Origin: Bog-756 sp963745955 | GTDB lineage: Bacteria; Actinomycetota; Acidimicrobiia; Acidimicrobiales; RAAP-2 | DNA length: 64,000 nt | Direction: 5' to 3' | Assembly (NCBI GenBank): GCA_963745955.1 | Contig: CAVUZI010000008.1 | Coordinates: 1 to 64,000, forward strand | In this document: in pieces, positions 33,089-42,518 of the stretch | Position numbering within the stretch: position 1 is the first letter of the stretch | Layout of the letters: every line of letters starts with the position of its first letter | Translations under genes and position numbers: made by a program | Notes under the pieces: generated by a model | The model's input: the letters and a program-made list of their open reading frames with translations, nothing else | Databases searched by the model: none | What the model was told of the DNA's origin: nothing

Positions 33089-33401
33089 CGGTCGAGACCA
33101 GGTTTCAGCTCGGGATCAGGGCGCAACGACCCGACCGATGATGGTGGGATCCCGTCGCCGGCAGCCCGCCTTTGCCTGCGGCAGAAAGCTGTCGTCGTCG
33201 TAGCCACGCTCGGCTGCGTCGTCCATCCCCTGATCATCTTGTCCGTGATCGGCGTCCCATCGGGACTCGTCCCGTTGTTCCTCATCTTGATCACCAGCCC
33301 CGGGCACTCCGAGACGGTGATGGTTCGACCGTGGCTCAGAGGCACATCGACGGGGGAGGCCCGCCGGGTCGACACGACCCGTCGGCAAGCGGCAGGCTGC
33401 T
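33089..33401. other. Intergenic region, no supported gene
   Basis: No protein-like frame and no strong repeat seen between the lipoprotein gene and the VOC gene. Confidence 0.3.
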
Positions 33402-33755
33402 GTGGTGACCATGGAGGTTCTCTTCGCCAGTCTCCCGGTAGCCGACCTACAGGCGGCGGTGGTCTGGTATGAGCAGCTCTTCGGACGGGCCGCCGACATC
33501 GTGCCCAATGAGAACGAGGTCATGTGGTGCGTAGCTGGCAACGGCTGGCTCTGTGTGATCGAGGACCCCGAGCGCGCTGGACGGACCGTCGTGACCATAT
33601 CGGTCGGCGATCTAGATCAGTACGTCGCCGATCTCGCCAGCCGGGGGATCAACGCCGGGCCGATCGAGGCCGTCGGCGGCGCCGGGCGCAAGGCCAATGT
33701 GGTGGATGAGGACGGCAACGTCACTGGCTGGATCCAGGTCGGTACTCGCAGCTAG
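33402..33755 (+). CDS. VOC (glyoxalase/bleomycin-resistance) family protein
   Basis: 117 aa. MEVLFASLPVADLQAAVVWY and EQLFGRAADIVPNENEVMWC form the first beta-alpha-beta-beta-beta half, RTVVTISVGDLDQYVADLAS with NVVDEDGNVTGWIQVG the second. The usual metal-ligand Glu near the end is not obvious, so it may be a non-catalytic binding member. Starts at GTG, or at ATG 9 bases later; no ribosome binding site is clear. Confidence 0.75.
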   Translation: MVTMEVLFASLPVADLQAAVVWYEQLFGRAADIVPNENEVMWCVAGNGWLCVIEDPERAGRTVVTISVGDLDQYVADLASRGINAGPIEAVGGAGRKANVVDEDGNVTGWIQVGTRS

Positions 33756-33862
33756 CGCAGAAGTGCCGCGAGGTAGTCCGGGTCTCGCCGCTCACCGGGT
33801 CGGGGCGACACTATGCAGCGACGGGTGCTTGCCGCCTCTGATCGTCCATGAACACCCGGTAT

Positions 33863-34174
33863 TCACAGCACCCAGTCGTCGACGACTGTCAGGTCGGTGA
33901 ACTCTGGAGCGCTTTCGAAGATCTCCCTCATTGTTTCCCTAGCGGCCTGAAGACCCTCCTGGCGTCGGGGGTCGTTCTCGCGCTCCCGAGCCTTCTCTTC
34001 GCTCTCGAAGACTACGAGTGTGATTACGCGGCTCGGATCATTCCTGTCTCTGGTTGTTGTCGTGTGCACGAGACCTGAACCGGGCTGTTCAGCTGCCCGC
34101 AACTGAGCAGCCACCTTCGGCAGATCGTCTTCCCTGCCTGGCTTCAATCGCATGGTGATCATCTGTGCCCACAT
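33863..34174 (-). CDS. ABM-like (antibiotic biosynthesis monooxygenase fold) small protein
   Basis: 103 aa. MWAQMITMRLKPGREDDLPK, then SGLVHTTTTRDRNDPSRVIT and LVVFESEEKARERENDPRRQ give the dimeric ferredoxin-like barrel pattern of ABM/Dabb proteins. GAAAGG lies ahead of the ATG. Activity unknown; such proteins act as cofactor-free oxygenases or ligand binders. Confidence 0.72.
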   Translation of the reverse strand: MWAQMITMRLKPGREDDLPKVAAQLRAAEQPGSGLVHTTTTRDRNDPSRVITLVVFESEEKARERENDPRRQEGLQAARETMREIFESAPEFTDLTVVDDWVL

Positions 34175-34410
34175 ATCGACGACCTTTCTCAGTTTGTGAT
34201 GTGGAGACTAGATCCTGCAGTGCTTACCTGGCGACCGCCGCGCCGCAGGGAGGGAAGTCCGGCCACGCCTGGCCACCGGGTGTGGGTGCGTTATCTCCGG
34301 CCACCGACCGGCATCACTTCGGCCATGCGCCCGGAGGCATCTTTGCGGGCGGTATGGGGCACCCAGGGCACCCGCATCAGCGGGGACGACCTCGGAGCTG
34401 GAGGAGTTGT

Positions 34411-34553
34411 TCAGCTCAGGGTGTGGATCGCCGCCGCAGCATGTCGTTGCACCACCAGGTACCCCTGGGCCTCCGCCACCGAACGGGCCCGCTCGAGCAA
34501 CAGGCGCGCCTTGCCCGTAACGACCAGTCGCTCGACGAGAGCCCTCTGGCCTG
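34411..34553 (-). pseudogene. Possible ANTAR-like fragment
   Basis: On the minus strand RALVERLVVTGKARLLLERA followed by RSVAEAQGYLVVQRHAAAAI resembles the three-helix RNA-binding ANTAR domain (AKGLLMxRxxxxxxEAYxxLQRxA) and ends at a stop. There is no start or upstream sensor domain. It probably is a decayed gene end, and the similarity is only suggestive. Confidence 0.3.
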
Positions 34554-35477
34554 CTATCCGCCTTCGGTGATCCGGATGATCGTCTTGCCGGGGATGCGCC
34601 CCTCGGGGGCGAACGCGGCAGGCGCTTCGGCGAGCGGCCGTACTGCCCCGACGATAGGTGTAAGCCGTCCGTCCCTGATCCGCTGGGCGAGATCCGTGAG
34701 CCTGGACCGGTCGGCTTCGACGACGAAGAAGATGGCGCGGCCGTCCTTGGGCTGAACCGTGGGCTCCCTGATGGTGGTGACGAGCGTGCCGCCGGCACGC
34801 ACCAGCGCAGCCGAGCGGTCGAGGATCTCGCCGCCGATCACGTCGAACACCACGTCAACTTCGCCAACATCCTCCAGCTTGTCGGCCTCCAGGTCCAAGA
34901 AGGTATGCACTCCCAATCCGAGGGCGGTTTCGCGGTCCGTTGCCCGTCCAGTGCCAATCACGACGGCTCCGACTTCGTGGGCGAGCTGCACGGCAATCGA
35001 ACCGACACCGCCCGCGGCGCCGTGGATCAAGACGGTCTGGCCTGTCGTGAGGTGAGCGTGGTCGATGAGCGCCTGCCATGCCGTCAGCCCGGAGATCGGC
35101 AGGGCGCCGGCCACGGTGTGGTCGATGTCAGCCGGAAGGGGAGCGAGGTTGCGGGCCTCTACTGCGCAGTATTCGGCCAGGGAGCCGTTGCGGGTCCAGT
35201 CGCTCAGGCCGAATACCCGCTGGCCCACACTGAGGCCGGTGGTTCCGTACCCCAACTCGACGACGACTCCCGACAGCTCGTGTCCGGGCACGCTCGGCGT
35301 CCGGTCACGCCCGGCGCGGTCGACCCAGGTCGACGACCAGTCCAGCTCGCCGGGGGTGAACCCGGCGGCGTGTACCCGTACGATGACGTCGTTCTCGGCC
35401 GCGTGGGGGTAGGGCACATCGGTCAAGGAGAGTCCACCGACGCCGGCATGGCGGTCTCGAACGGTGATGGCTTGCAT
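34554..35477 (-). CDS. Zinc-independent MDR alcohol dehydrogenase (quinone oxidoreductase-like)
   Basis: 307 aa from an ATG behind GAAGGGAGC. The GroES-like half (VIVRVHAAGFTPGELDWSST, VPGHELSGVVVELG) lacks the zinc-binding Cys set. The Rossmann half has VLIHGAAGGVGSIAVQLAHE with the AAGGVG motif for NADPH. It should be a quinone reductase or enone/alkenal reductase (QOR type) in the cytosol. Monocistronic. Confidence 0.92.
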   Translation of the reverse strand: MQAITVRDRHAGVGGLSLTDVPYPHAAENDVIVRVHAAGFTPGELDWSSTWVDRAGRDRTPSVPGHELSGVVVELGYGTTGLSVGQRVFGLSDWTRNGSLAEYCAVEARNLAPLPADIDHTVAGALPISGLTAWQALIDHAHLTTGQTVLIHGAAGGVGSIAVQLAHEVGAVVIGTGRATDRETALGLGVHTFLDLEADKLEDVGEVDVVFDVIGGEILDRSAALVRAGGTLVTTIREPTVQPKDGRAIFFVVEADRSRLTDLAQRIRDGRLTPIVGAVRPLAEAPAAFAPEGRIPGKTIIRITEGG

Positions 35478-35581
35478 GGCAGCTCCCTTCTCGGGCGGGA
35501 TGGTCGATAGGCCCAAGCCGAAATTAGGCGTTGTGCGATGCCCTTGCTGTCCTGTCCCAAAAGTGACCTGCAACGCCGGCT

Positions 35582-35668
35582 GGGGGTCGCGTTATCTGCG
35601 TTGAGAAGCGACCCGTGCTCGCGGTCCGCGAACTGCCACCGCCAGGCACATCCGTGCGAGTGGATAAC
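35582..35668 (+). repeat. Dispersed intergenic repeat, copy 2 (longest)
   Basis: Carries GGTCGCGTTATCTGC, GCGACCCGTGCTCGCGGTCC and GCGAACTGCCACCGCCAGGC, then CACATCCGTGCGAGTGGATA. It joins the core seen in the other copies to the tail seen alone near 22.64 kb. Located between the quinone-reductase gene and a kinase remnant. Confidence 0.7.
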
Positions 35669-35673
35669 CCGCC

Positions 35674-36041
35674 TCAGCCGAGCTGCTCAAGTTGATTGAC
35701 TACGTCTTCAAGAGGAACAGATGCGTCGATCTCAACCGTGGCCGATGCACGCAGGCGAGGCTCCACCTCTTCGACATGGTGAAGAATCATCTTTCGATCT
35801 GCGACCGTCTTTCCGTACGGGTTGTCAATGCGACCTGCGATCCTCGTGAAGAGCACATCGACCGGTGCGCTGAGCAGTACGACGTGGTCGAATTCTCCAT
35901 AGAACTGTCCTTGGTTCGTCTTGCATCGAGCGACGAAAAGGCTCCGACGCCGTAAGCCTGAAGGAGGTCGCTCATCACGTCCTCTCGCCAGATCCAGTCC
36001 GGTGAACCATCAGGCAAGGTGACCCAGTACGTCACCGCCAA
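35674..36041 (-). pseudogene. AAA/shikimate-kinase-like ATP-binding protein, 5'-truncated and frameshifted
   Basis: Two frames combine to DGSPDWIWREDVMSDLLQAY, then LFVARCKTNQGQFYGEFDHV, VLLSAPVDVLFTRIAGRIDN and PYGKTVADRKMILHHVEEVE. This order and wording are those of actinobacterial P-loop kinase-like proteins. The N-terminal P-loop (GxxGxGKS/T) is missing and one frameshift lies near 35940, so the gene cannot work. Its 5' end meets the start of the small lipoprotein gene region. Confidence 0.55.
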
Positions 36042-36457
36042 GGGAGGCTGACTTCACCAACGGGTAACTGACCGAAGTCACCAGTCCGCTCCTCTGCCAG
36101 CGTCACATAGGTCGCTACCATCTTGTCGACTCCACCATCCCGAATGGTCCACTCCAAATACTCACCTGAGGGATACGAATCCTTGACTACCTTGCTGTCG
36201 TAGAAGGTGACCACTGCGGCTCCAGGGGTACATCGCTTGGATTTCTGCGTGCAGTACCTTGGTAGGACTCCAACCACCCGGTAGCCCTCGATGGTGCGAG
36301 GACCTCGGACTGGCAAATCGCTTCGTGAGTAGTAGCAACTGAACTTGTCGGCGCTAGGGCAGATGACTTTCCCGGTTGACACAGGTGTAGATCCACACGC
36401 TGCCAGCAGAAAGGCCGCCGAAGCCGCGGCTGCTGCTGACAACGCCAACTTGTGCAT
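36032..36457 (-). CDS. Small lipoprotein, 141 aa
   Basis: Start chosen at MHKLALSAAAAASAAFLLAA, a typical lipoprotein signal with lipobox LLAAC (Cys21). Mature part: CPSADKFSCYYSRSDLPVRG, then VVGVLPRYCTQKSKRCTPGA, with several Cys that could form disulphides. No family recognised. Exposed on the outer face of the membrane; function unknown. Confidence 0.65.
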   Translation of the reverse strand: MHKLALSAAAAASAAFLLAACGSTPVSTGKVICPSADKFSCYYSRSDLPVRGPRTIEGYRVVGVLPRYCTQKSKRCTPGAAVVTFYDSKVVKDSYPSGEYLEWTIRDGGVDKMVATYVTLAEERTGDFGQLPVGEVSLPWR

Positions 36458-36555
36458 GGCAAAGCATGGCACTGATTGAGTCAGGTTGGCATCTCTGATC
36501 AACAATCGGACCCGGTGCTGGAGTGATCCTGCCGGTTCGGCGCGATGCCCCGTCC

Positions 36556-37050
36556 TTAGGTCGCAACGGCCGGTGAACCGGGCACAACTCGGACATCGTC
36601 AGGATTGGTGTTCATCAATATGTCCCGTACGGCATCTAGCCGTTCAGGAAGAACACCAACCTTGACCACATTCTTCTTTGTGTCGGGGCCCCATCCCGTG
36701 ACCCCATCCATGTCCACACCGAGGATCGCGGGTATCTGTTTGGCAATGTCCAAAAGGTGCCGGTAGGTGTATCGCATTTGGATCACCTTCACCTTCTCAG
36801 GAGCAAACAGCAGAGCGCACAGAGCTTCAGAGTGACCTTCGATGTCCCTGGTGAACGCAATCACGAACGGAGAGACCGGAGGTGCCTGTCGTCCCCCATT
36901 TCGAGACTGCCCCTCGTGCTCGATCCACCAACCGGCCAAGGTCTCGGGGTGATTGTCGGCGTAGTCGCTGATCCGCTCCTTGTCCCCGATCCACCGTGGT
37001 TTGGGGCCATATCGACCGGATGTAACGAGTTCGTACTCATCCACCCTCAA
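36556..37050 (-). CDS. Hypothetical protein, 164 aa
   Basis: Continuous frame from a TTG or the GTG 6 bases later. RVDEYELVTSGRYGPKPRWI, ADNHPETLAGWWIEHEGQSR, and MRYTYRHLLDIAKQIPAILG describe a soluble alpha/beta protein. No recognised domain. It lies 32 bp downstream of the small HTH gene on the same strand, so the two are probably co-transcribed. Confidence 0.55.
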   Translation of the reverse strand: MRVDEYELVTSGRYGPKPRWIGDKERISDYADNHPETLAGWWIEHEGQSRNGGRQAPPVSPFVIAFTRDIEGHSEALCALLFAPEKVKVIQMRYTYRHLLDIAKQIPAILGVDMDGVTGWGPDTKKNVVKVGVLPERLDAVRDILMNTNPDDVRVVPGSPAVAT

Positions 37051-37082
37051 AGCCTGACAGGACTTTGGAGTTCGAAGGGTCG

Positions 37083-37433
37083 CTAGTCGGCTTCCCGAAC
37101 TGATTTGAGGTGCCTCGATACGAGTTGAGGCGAAACGCCCATCCTGTTGGCAATCTCCTTTCTCGACATACCTCCCGTCAGGCAGGCTGTAAACACACGC
37201 GAGCGGAATCGAATCCTCGCCTCGTTCAATGCATCGTCGGCCGACTTGCCGCTGGACCGGATAGGCGCCACAGGAACAGATCTCAGAATCTCGACGATGT
37301 CCTCACCCTCCTCGAGCCGCTTGACGGACTCGCGCAGAAGCGCCGCACTCTTGGCTAGTGCCGCCTGCATATCTTCGAATGCCCCGATGACTTCCCATCC
37401 TGCCTCGATGACTTCTGGATCCGCTGCTGTCAT
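37083..37433 (-). CDS. Small C-terminal HTH protein, paralogue 1
   Basis: 116 aa. The N-terminal half is a helical dimerisation-like segment (ALAKSAALLRESVKRLEEGE, DIVEILRSVPVAP). The C-terminal half is a helix-turn-helix: FRSRVFTACLTGGMSRKEIA, then NRMGVSPQLVSRHLKSVREA. It matches the 118-aa gene at 46.0-46.4 kb along its whole length, which also supports this start. A palindrome nearly identical to one upstream of that paralogue lies about 150 bp upstream. Probably a DNA-binding regulator of its own promoter; family unnamed to me. Confidence 0.65.
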   Translation of the reverse strand: MTAADPEVIEAGWEVIGAFEDMQAALAKSAALLRESVKRLEEGEDIVEILRSVPVAPIRSSGKSADDALNEARIRFRSRVFTACLTGGMSRKEIANRMGVSPQLVSRHLKSVREAD

Positions 37434-37522
37434 GTTCGAGCACAGGACGGCTTCCATCCACCCCTTGCGAGGCAGCGGCTTGACTTGATCAGGCAACTGG
37501 CGGTGTGACCGCCTCTACACCT

Positions 37523-37606
37523 GTTGCAACTCTCGGTTGCAACGAGCTCGCCGATCCGGCAAGATGAGGCACAGTGCTCGGCGCTTCTGGGGCGGACCAG
37601 ATAGCG
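37523..37606 (-). promoter_or_regulatory. Operator region of HTH paralogue 1
   Basis: Holds two GTTGCAAC octamers (37523-37530, 37536-37543; 13-bp period) and a palindrome with arms CGCTTCTGG (37582-37590) and CCAGATAGCG (37597-37606) around GGCGGA. The same palindrome, differing by one missing A, lies upstream of paralogue 2 (46441-46466), together with two TGCAAC hexamers also at 13-bp period. Confidence 0.6.
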
Positions 37607-37665
37607 CCGGGCCCTGGTATCAGTCGTCCCAGCGACCTGCCCCACAGCGGTGACTGGGTATGTGC

Positions 37666-38034
37666 CTATGACGCCTTGGTGAGTGTCGAGCAGATCCGGG
37701 GGATCTTTTGCAGCACTGAAACCAATGCTGAGAGATCGTGATCCTTGATTGCCGATTGTGCCTTTTCGGAGGCAGCTCGCAGGGTGGAATCTGTAGATTG
37801 CGGACCCGACTGAATGGCTGCTTCCCACTTCGAGGAGTCCAAAGATCCAATGGCCTCCTTGCTCACCGCCGAATACTTGGCGCAGGCTTTGGCACCTTCA
37901 TTTGCGGCTGCCCCGCTCTGGCCACTTCCGTTGGTGGAACAGGAGGTCACGCCGATGCCCGCCACCGCCACCAAAGAGAGGCACCACGCCAATCTCCGCC
38001 ACTTCAACCAGGTCTGTCGCATGGACAAGATCAT
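37666..38034 (-). CDS. Small lipoprotein, 122 aa
   Basis: LKWRRLAWCLSLVAVAGIGV leads into the lipobox VTSC (Cys32 counted from the first ATG; another ATG lies 12 bases in). The mature part is Ser/Ala/Lys-rich (EGAKACAKYSAVSKEAIGSL; LVSVLQKIPRICSTLTKAS), mostly helical. No family recognised. Located just left of the IS21 island. Confidence 0.6.
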   Translation of the reverse strand: MILSMRQTWLKWRRLAWCLSLVAVAGIGVTSCSTNGSGQSGAAANEGAKACAKYSAVSKEAIGSLDSSKWEAAIQSGPQSTDSTLRAASEKAQSAIKDHDLSALVSVLQKIPRICSTLTKAS

Positions 38035-38066
38035 CGCAGACTGATGGACTGCCCCCTACCAATGAG

Positions 38067-38104
38067 CGGGGCGTTATTTTCCGTTTGGAAGCGATCGGTG
38101 CTCT
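38067..38104 (+). repeat. Dispersed repeat copy 3, interrupted by IS21 element A
   Basis: GGGGCGTTATTTTCCG, then GCGATCGGTGCTC matches the left half of copies 1 and 2. After GGTGCTC the sequence changes to the IS21 left end. The right half is not recognisable at the other end of the element, so the target was rearranged or the end is not exactly where I place it. Confidence 0.6.
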
Positions 38105-38254
38105 TGCTGCGGATCACTGAAATTCCCCACCCTCGATCACTGAAATTCCCCACCCCCGAGCAGGGTGGCGGGCCACTTGAAGGGTCCGCCAAACCGGTGG
38201 AGGGCCCCTCGAAGCTGGCGGTATCCAGCCGACCAGCCCGAGGAGCCCCCTGCC

Positions 38255-38560
38255 ATGTTCTCAGTGGGAGAAGACGTGGAAGCAGATGCACTGTTCAAAC
38301 GGGGGTGGACCGTCTCGGCCATCGCCCGTCACCTGGGTCGTGACCGCAAGACGATCCGTTCCTATTTGTCAGGCGAACGGACACCCGGTGTCCGCCGGTC
38401 CGACATGCCCGACCCGCTCGATGAGTACCGGGCTTATGTGGTCGCCCGGTTCGCCGACGACCCCCACCTGTGGGCCTCGGCTCTCTTCGACGAGGTGGTG
38501 GCCCTCGGGTATCGGTCGTCCTATGTGAGCTTCGCCCGCCAGATCCGTCTGGCCGGTCTG
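38255..38560 (+). pseudogene. istA: istA of element A, 5' part (interrupted)
   Basis: MFSVGEDVEADALFKRGWTV, then SAIARHLGRDRKTIRSYLSG is the N-terminal HTH of an IS21 transposase, and YVSFARQIRLAGL leads to the point where element B is inserted. The coding frame resumes exactly in phase at 41446 with RPHCEACSGVKG once B and one copy of the 4-bp duplication are removed, which proves the split. Confidence 0.88.
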
Positions 38561-38718
38561 TGTGTCAACGGCCATCGCGAACTCCCCACAGGCGGCCATC
38601 GGAATTCCCCAGGGACGGACACCACAATTCCCCAGGGACGGCCACGAAAAGTCCCCACGGACGGCCATGGTTTCTCCCCACGGACGGCCACGGGAACTCC
38701 CCGCGGGCGGCCTGATCG

Positions 38719-39583
38719 CTAGTCGGTGAAGGGCACCACCCCCTTGCCCGAGATGGCGTCGGCCAGGCGCACGGACTCGCCGTCGGTGACGATCACGTGG
38801 GCGTGGTGCATGAGCCGGTCGACCAGCGCCGAGGCGATGGTCTTGTCCATGAGCTGGTCGAACCCCGAGGGGTGCAGGTTCGACGACAGGGCCAACGAGC
38901 GCCGCTCATAGGCGGCGTCGACCAGGCGATAGAGGCCCTCGGCGGCGTCCTGGGAGATCGGCAGCAGCCCGATGTCGTCGACCACGGTCAGGGTCACCGC
39001 CCCAAGGCGGCGAAGGCCTTGGACACGGTGTCGTCGACCCGGTGGCGCCGGACGATGGCGCCGAGGTCCTCGACGCTGAACCAGGCCACGCGTCAGTCCC
39101 TGGTCCACGGCCTCATGGCCGATGGCCTCGAGCAGATGGGACTTGCCCGTGCCCCGACGGCCCGGCCACGACCAGGTTCTCCGCCCGTTGCGTCCACTCG
39201 AGGCTGCGCAGTGCCCGCTGGGCGGCCGCCGGGATCGACGAGCGGCTCTCGATCCAGCTGTCGAAGGTCTTGCCGGCGGGGAAGTGGGCCTTTCTGCGTT
39301 TGGCCTCGATGGTGGAGCGGTCCCGGCCCTCGGCCTCGGCCAGAAGGAGGTTCCGGAGCAGCTCGGTCGGGTCCCAGCGCTGGGCCCGGGCGGTGAGCAC
39401 GACCTCTGCGACCTGCTCGCGCACGTACTTGAGCCGGAGCCGGCGACACAGGGTCACCACCTCGTCGAGGGTGGCCTCGGCCGGTGCGGTGCTCGCCGGG
39501 CGGCTCACCGCACGTGCCTCCATCGAGGCGTCGGCGAACCCCATGGCCACGGCCAGCTCGTCGGCGATCCGGGCCGCGTCCAT
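38719..39583 (-). pseudogene. istB: istB of element B, frameshifted
   Basis: MDAARIADELAVAMGFADAS, then EATLDEVVTLCRRLRLKYVR is the IstB N-terminal domain. The Walker A region AENLVVAGPSG loses frame just before TGKSHLLEAIGHEAVDQG, with two more shifts before TLTVVDDIGLLPISQDAAEG (Walker B) and FDQLMDKTIASALVDRLMHH. At least three one-base changes separate it from a working AAA+ helper ATPase. A short frame just upstream (MTASVQLLADDGIELVELLC, from 39743) may belong to the same gene. Confidence 0.8.
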
Positions 39584-39743
39584 GCGCAGGCCCTCGGTGC
39601 CATAGCCCGACGTTGGTGCCCAGGTAGTCCCGGAGCATGTCGCCCATGACACTCGGGTAGCGCTCGCAGAGGTCGATGACCATGCAGAGCAGCTCGACGA
39701 GCTCGATGCCGTCGTCGGCCAGAAGTTGGACTGACGCGGTCAT

Positions 39744-41240
39744 GGCTCCACCTCCTCGGTGGCCCGACGCACCGACCACCCGGCGGTGCCGGCGGCGAGG
39801 AGTGCTCGGCCGGGGGCACCGCAGCCCCCCGGGTCTCGCCCGAGGCGTGCACGATGATCGACTCGAGGTCGCCTTCGGCAAAGCGCCCGGCCATGGCCGC
39901 GATGCCGAGCGCCCGGTCGACGCGTCGGCGCCGTGCAGGGCGGCCAGGGTGACGGCCTCGGCCATCTTCTTCTCGAGGCGCCGGGCGCCGACGGCGGCCG
40001 CTTCGACCAGGTAGCGCTTGGCTCCCTCGCCCAGGGCCAGGAACGCCGCCTCGGACGCCTTGGTCGGCCTCGGTGCCCGCTCGAGGGGGTGGTTCGAGCG
40101 CTCGGGGTAGTGCTCGTCGTTGATCGAGGCCTGACCGGCCGCCACCTGGTCGTGGCGGGCCACCTCGGTGGCTCGATCCCACCCCGGCCACGATCACCAC
40201 CTCGCCGGCGGTGGCCCGGACCCAGACCAGGCCACCGGCCAGGGTGTGGGGCACCGAGTAGCGCGCTCCCCGGAACGACACGACCGAGGACCACCCGACC
40301 GACCGGGACTCCCCGAAGGCGGCGGTGTAGGGCACGTCGGGCACCGGGTGCAGCTTGGCTCGTTCCACATCGAGCATCTCGGCCGGGGCCCGGCGGGTGA
40401 CCGAGTGGGGCCGGGCGTTGAGCTCGGCCATGAGCTCGGTGCACGCCACTTCGAGGGCGGCGAAGGAGTCTGTAGTCCTCGAGCAGGTTGTACTCGGTCG
40501 GCACCAGGTCGGCCTTGGCCAGCTTCACCGAGGACTCCGAGCCTCCCTTGGACTCGGGGTCGAAGGGCACGCAGGTGACGATGGTGACCCCGTAGTAGCG
40601 GGAGACGTCGACGGCCGTGGCGTTGCGCACGGCGATGCCGGAGAGGTGGTGGTCGGTGACCGTCTTCTCGTTGTCGGTCAGCACGTAGGTGGGCACGCCG
40701 CCGATCAGGCGGAAGGTCTGGTCGAGCGCGGCGATCACCGAGGGCAGCGAGCGGTCGCCGAGCGGGATGATCACCCGGAACCGGCTCCAGGCCAGCCAGG
40801 CACAGAACAGCACCACCTTCACGCCCGCGATCACCGGCCCGGCGCCGAAGTCGTATTGCAGCCACATGCCCGGCTCGGTGATCCAGGGCTTGTAGATGCG
40901 GTGGTTCCCGGCGCCGGTGGTCGCCTTCAGGGCCGCGACCACCCGCCTGGTGGTGCGCTCCGAGCCGGTGTAGCCCATGGCCACCGAGCTTGTCGTGGAC
41001 GACGTCGGCGCGGACCCGACCGCCGGAGCGCTCGATCCACTCGGTGATCTTGTCGCAGAAGGCCTCGGCCACCGTCGGGCGGCGAGGACTGCCTCCCCGA
41101 TCGCCATGGCCGAGCGCCCGGGCGGCCACGGCCCGGGCCACGGTGTGGTGGTCGACGCCGGTCAGCTGGCCGGCGGCCCGATAGGACTTGGTGAGGTCGA
41201 AGGCCTCGAGTACTTCCATCTGCTTCTCCTTTGGCAACAT
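39744..41240 (-). pseudogene. istA: istA of element B, frameshifted
   Basis: Starts MLPKEKQMEVLEAFDLTKSY, then HHTVARAVAARALGHGDRGG (HTH). After a shift near 40985 comes AMGYTGSERTTRRVVAALKA, the catalytic MWLQYDFGAGPVIAG (Asp) and TYVLTDNEKTVTDHH (Asp), then DPESKGGSESSVKLAKADL (Glu). A second shift near 40470 leads to MAELNARPHSVTRRAPAEML, and another near 40190 to the C-terminal helical domain (KRYLVEAAAVGARRLEKKMA). DDE residues are present but no single frame encodes the protein. Confidence 0.82.
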
Positions 41241-41445
41241 CAGGTGTTCCTCCTTGGTGTCGATGGGTGTCTTGGCGACTCCATCGATGCCAGGGGGGAA
41301 CCTCGAACGTGGTGGACCCTCGCGGGGAGGGTCGATGTCCGTCCGTGGGGAATTCTGATGGCCGTCCGCGGGGACTTTCGCGTGTCCGTCCGCGGGGAGA
41401 TTCAGTGGCCGTCTATGGGGAGTTTCACATGGCCGCCGTCATCTG

Positions 41446-42518
41446 CGCCCGCACTGCGAGGCGTGCTCGGGGGTGAAGGGCCGAGAGACCATCGAGATCG
41501 ACCATCCGACCGGCGAGGAGATCCAGTGGGACTGGTTCGAACGGCGGAAGGCTCCGTGGGGAGCGACCGCCTATGGACTCCTCGGCACGCTGTCCCACTC
41601 GGGACGCACCCGGGGGTGCTGGCCGAGTCCATGGACCAGGCCCACCTCATCGAGGCCATGGACCAGGTGATGCGGCGCCTGGGCGGCACGGCCCGGACGT
41701 GGCGCACCGACCGCCTGGCCACGGTCATCGTGCCCGGCACCGCCGACGTGCAGGCCAGCTTCGCCCCCGTGGCCAAGCATTACGGGGCCATCGTGACCCC
41801 GTGCCCGCCCCGGCGGGGCAACCGCAAAGGGGCGGTCGAGTGCGGGGTGAAGTTCTGCTGCGGCCGCTGGTGGCGGACCATGACGGCCACCACCCTGGCC
41901 GACGCCCAGGTGAGCATGGACCACTTCTGGTCGACCACCGGCGACGCCCGTCTGCGGCCGCCGGGGCGCTATCTCGATCCCGACGAGCTGGCCGACGAGG
42001 AAGGCCGTCCGAGGTGGCCGACCGTCGGTGAGCTGGCCGACGCCGAGGAGCTGATGGCCCTGCCGGCGGTTCCCTACCCGGCCACCATCGAAGTGCACAA
42101 GGTCGTCGATGACAAGGCCAGCGTGGCCTTCCGGGGCAACCGCTACTCCGTGCCCCCGGGGATGGGCGGGGCCGAGCTCACCCTCCGGCACCGTTTGGGC
42201 ACCGGCAGCCTCGAGGTCTATGCCCCTCGGGCGTCGAACTGGTGTCCCACGCTCTCGCCCAAGCCGGTGCCGGTGCCATGGTGCGCACCGAGGCCCACCG
42301 GGCGGCCCTCGAAGCGGTGGTGCTCTCCCAGTTCTCCACCCCGCGTCCCTGTGACCGCAAGGCCAACAAGCCCCCCGGCGAAGCCGCCTTGGCCGAACGG
42401 GAACGCTTGGTCCGAGGACGCAGGCACGGCGGAACCGAGCGTCGATCTTGAGGCCATGGCCGAGATCATCGCCCTGGCCTTTCCCGGAGCGACCGAGGCC
42501 GGGGAGGTGTCGGCATGA
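41446..42518 (+). pseudogene. istA: istA of element A, 3' part, frameshifted
   Basis: RPHCEACSGVKGRETIEIDH, then PTGEEIQWDWFERR contains the first catalytic Asp region. A one-base loss in the G-run at 41612-41616 shifts the frame; it continues ESMDQAHLIEAMDQVMRRLG, the second Asp in TWRTDRLATVIVPG and the Glu in RRGNRKGAVE. Two more frame changes near 42235 and 42410 are needed to reach the stop, which overlaps the istB start in ATGA. Confidence 0.82.

Larger units (their letters stand above)
38561..41441 (-). mobile_element. IS21-family element B, inserted in istA of element A
   Basis: Bounded by TGTGTCAACGG on the left and GGCCGCCGTCA on the right, with TCTG duplicated at 38557-38560 and 41442-41445. 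Each end carries several tandem copies of a unit of about 28 bp containing GACGGCCA-N-(G)AATTCCCC-like sequence, inverted at the opposite end; these are the transposase-binding repeats of IS21. istB and istA lie on the minus strand and both are frameshifted. About 2.9 kb. The clean boundaries make a nested insertion certain. Confidence 0.88.

Noticed and set aside
33116..33598. 160-codon minus-strand frame over the VOC gene
   Set aside because: Overlaps the VOC gene antisense and shows no domain.
38575..38705. Tandem 28-bp repeats resembling a CRISPR or satellite
   Set aside because: They are the multiple terminal repeats of IS21 element B, matched by inverted copies at 41320-41430.
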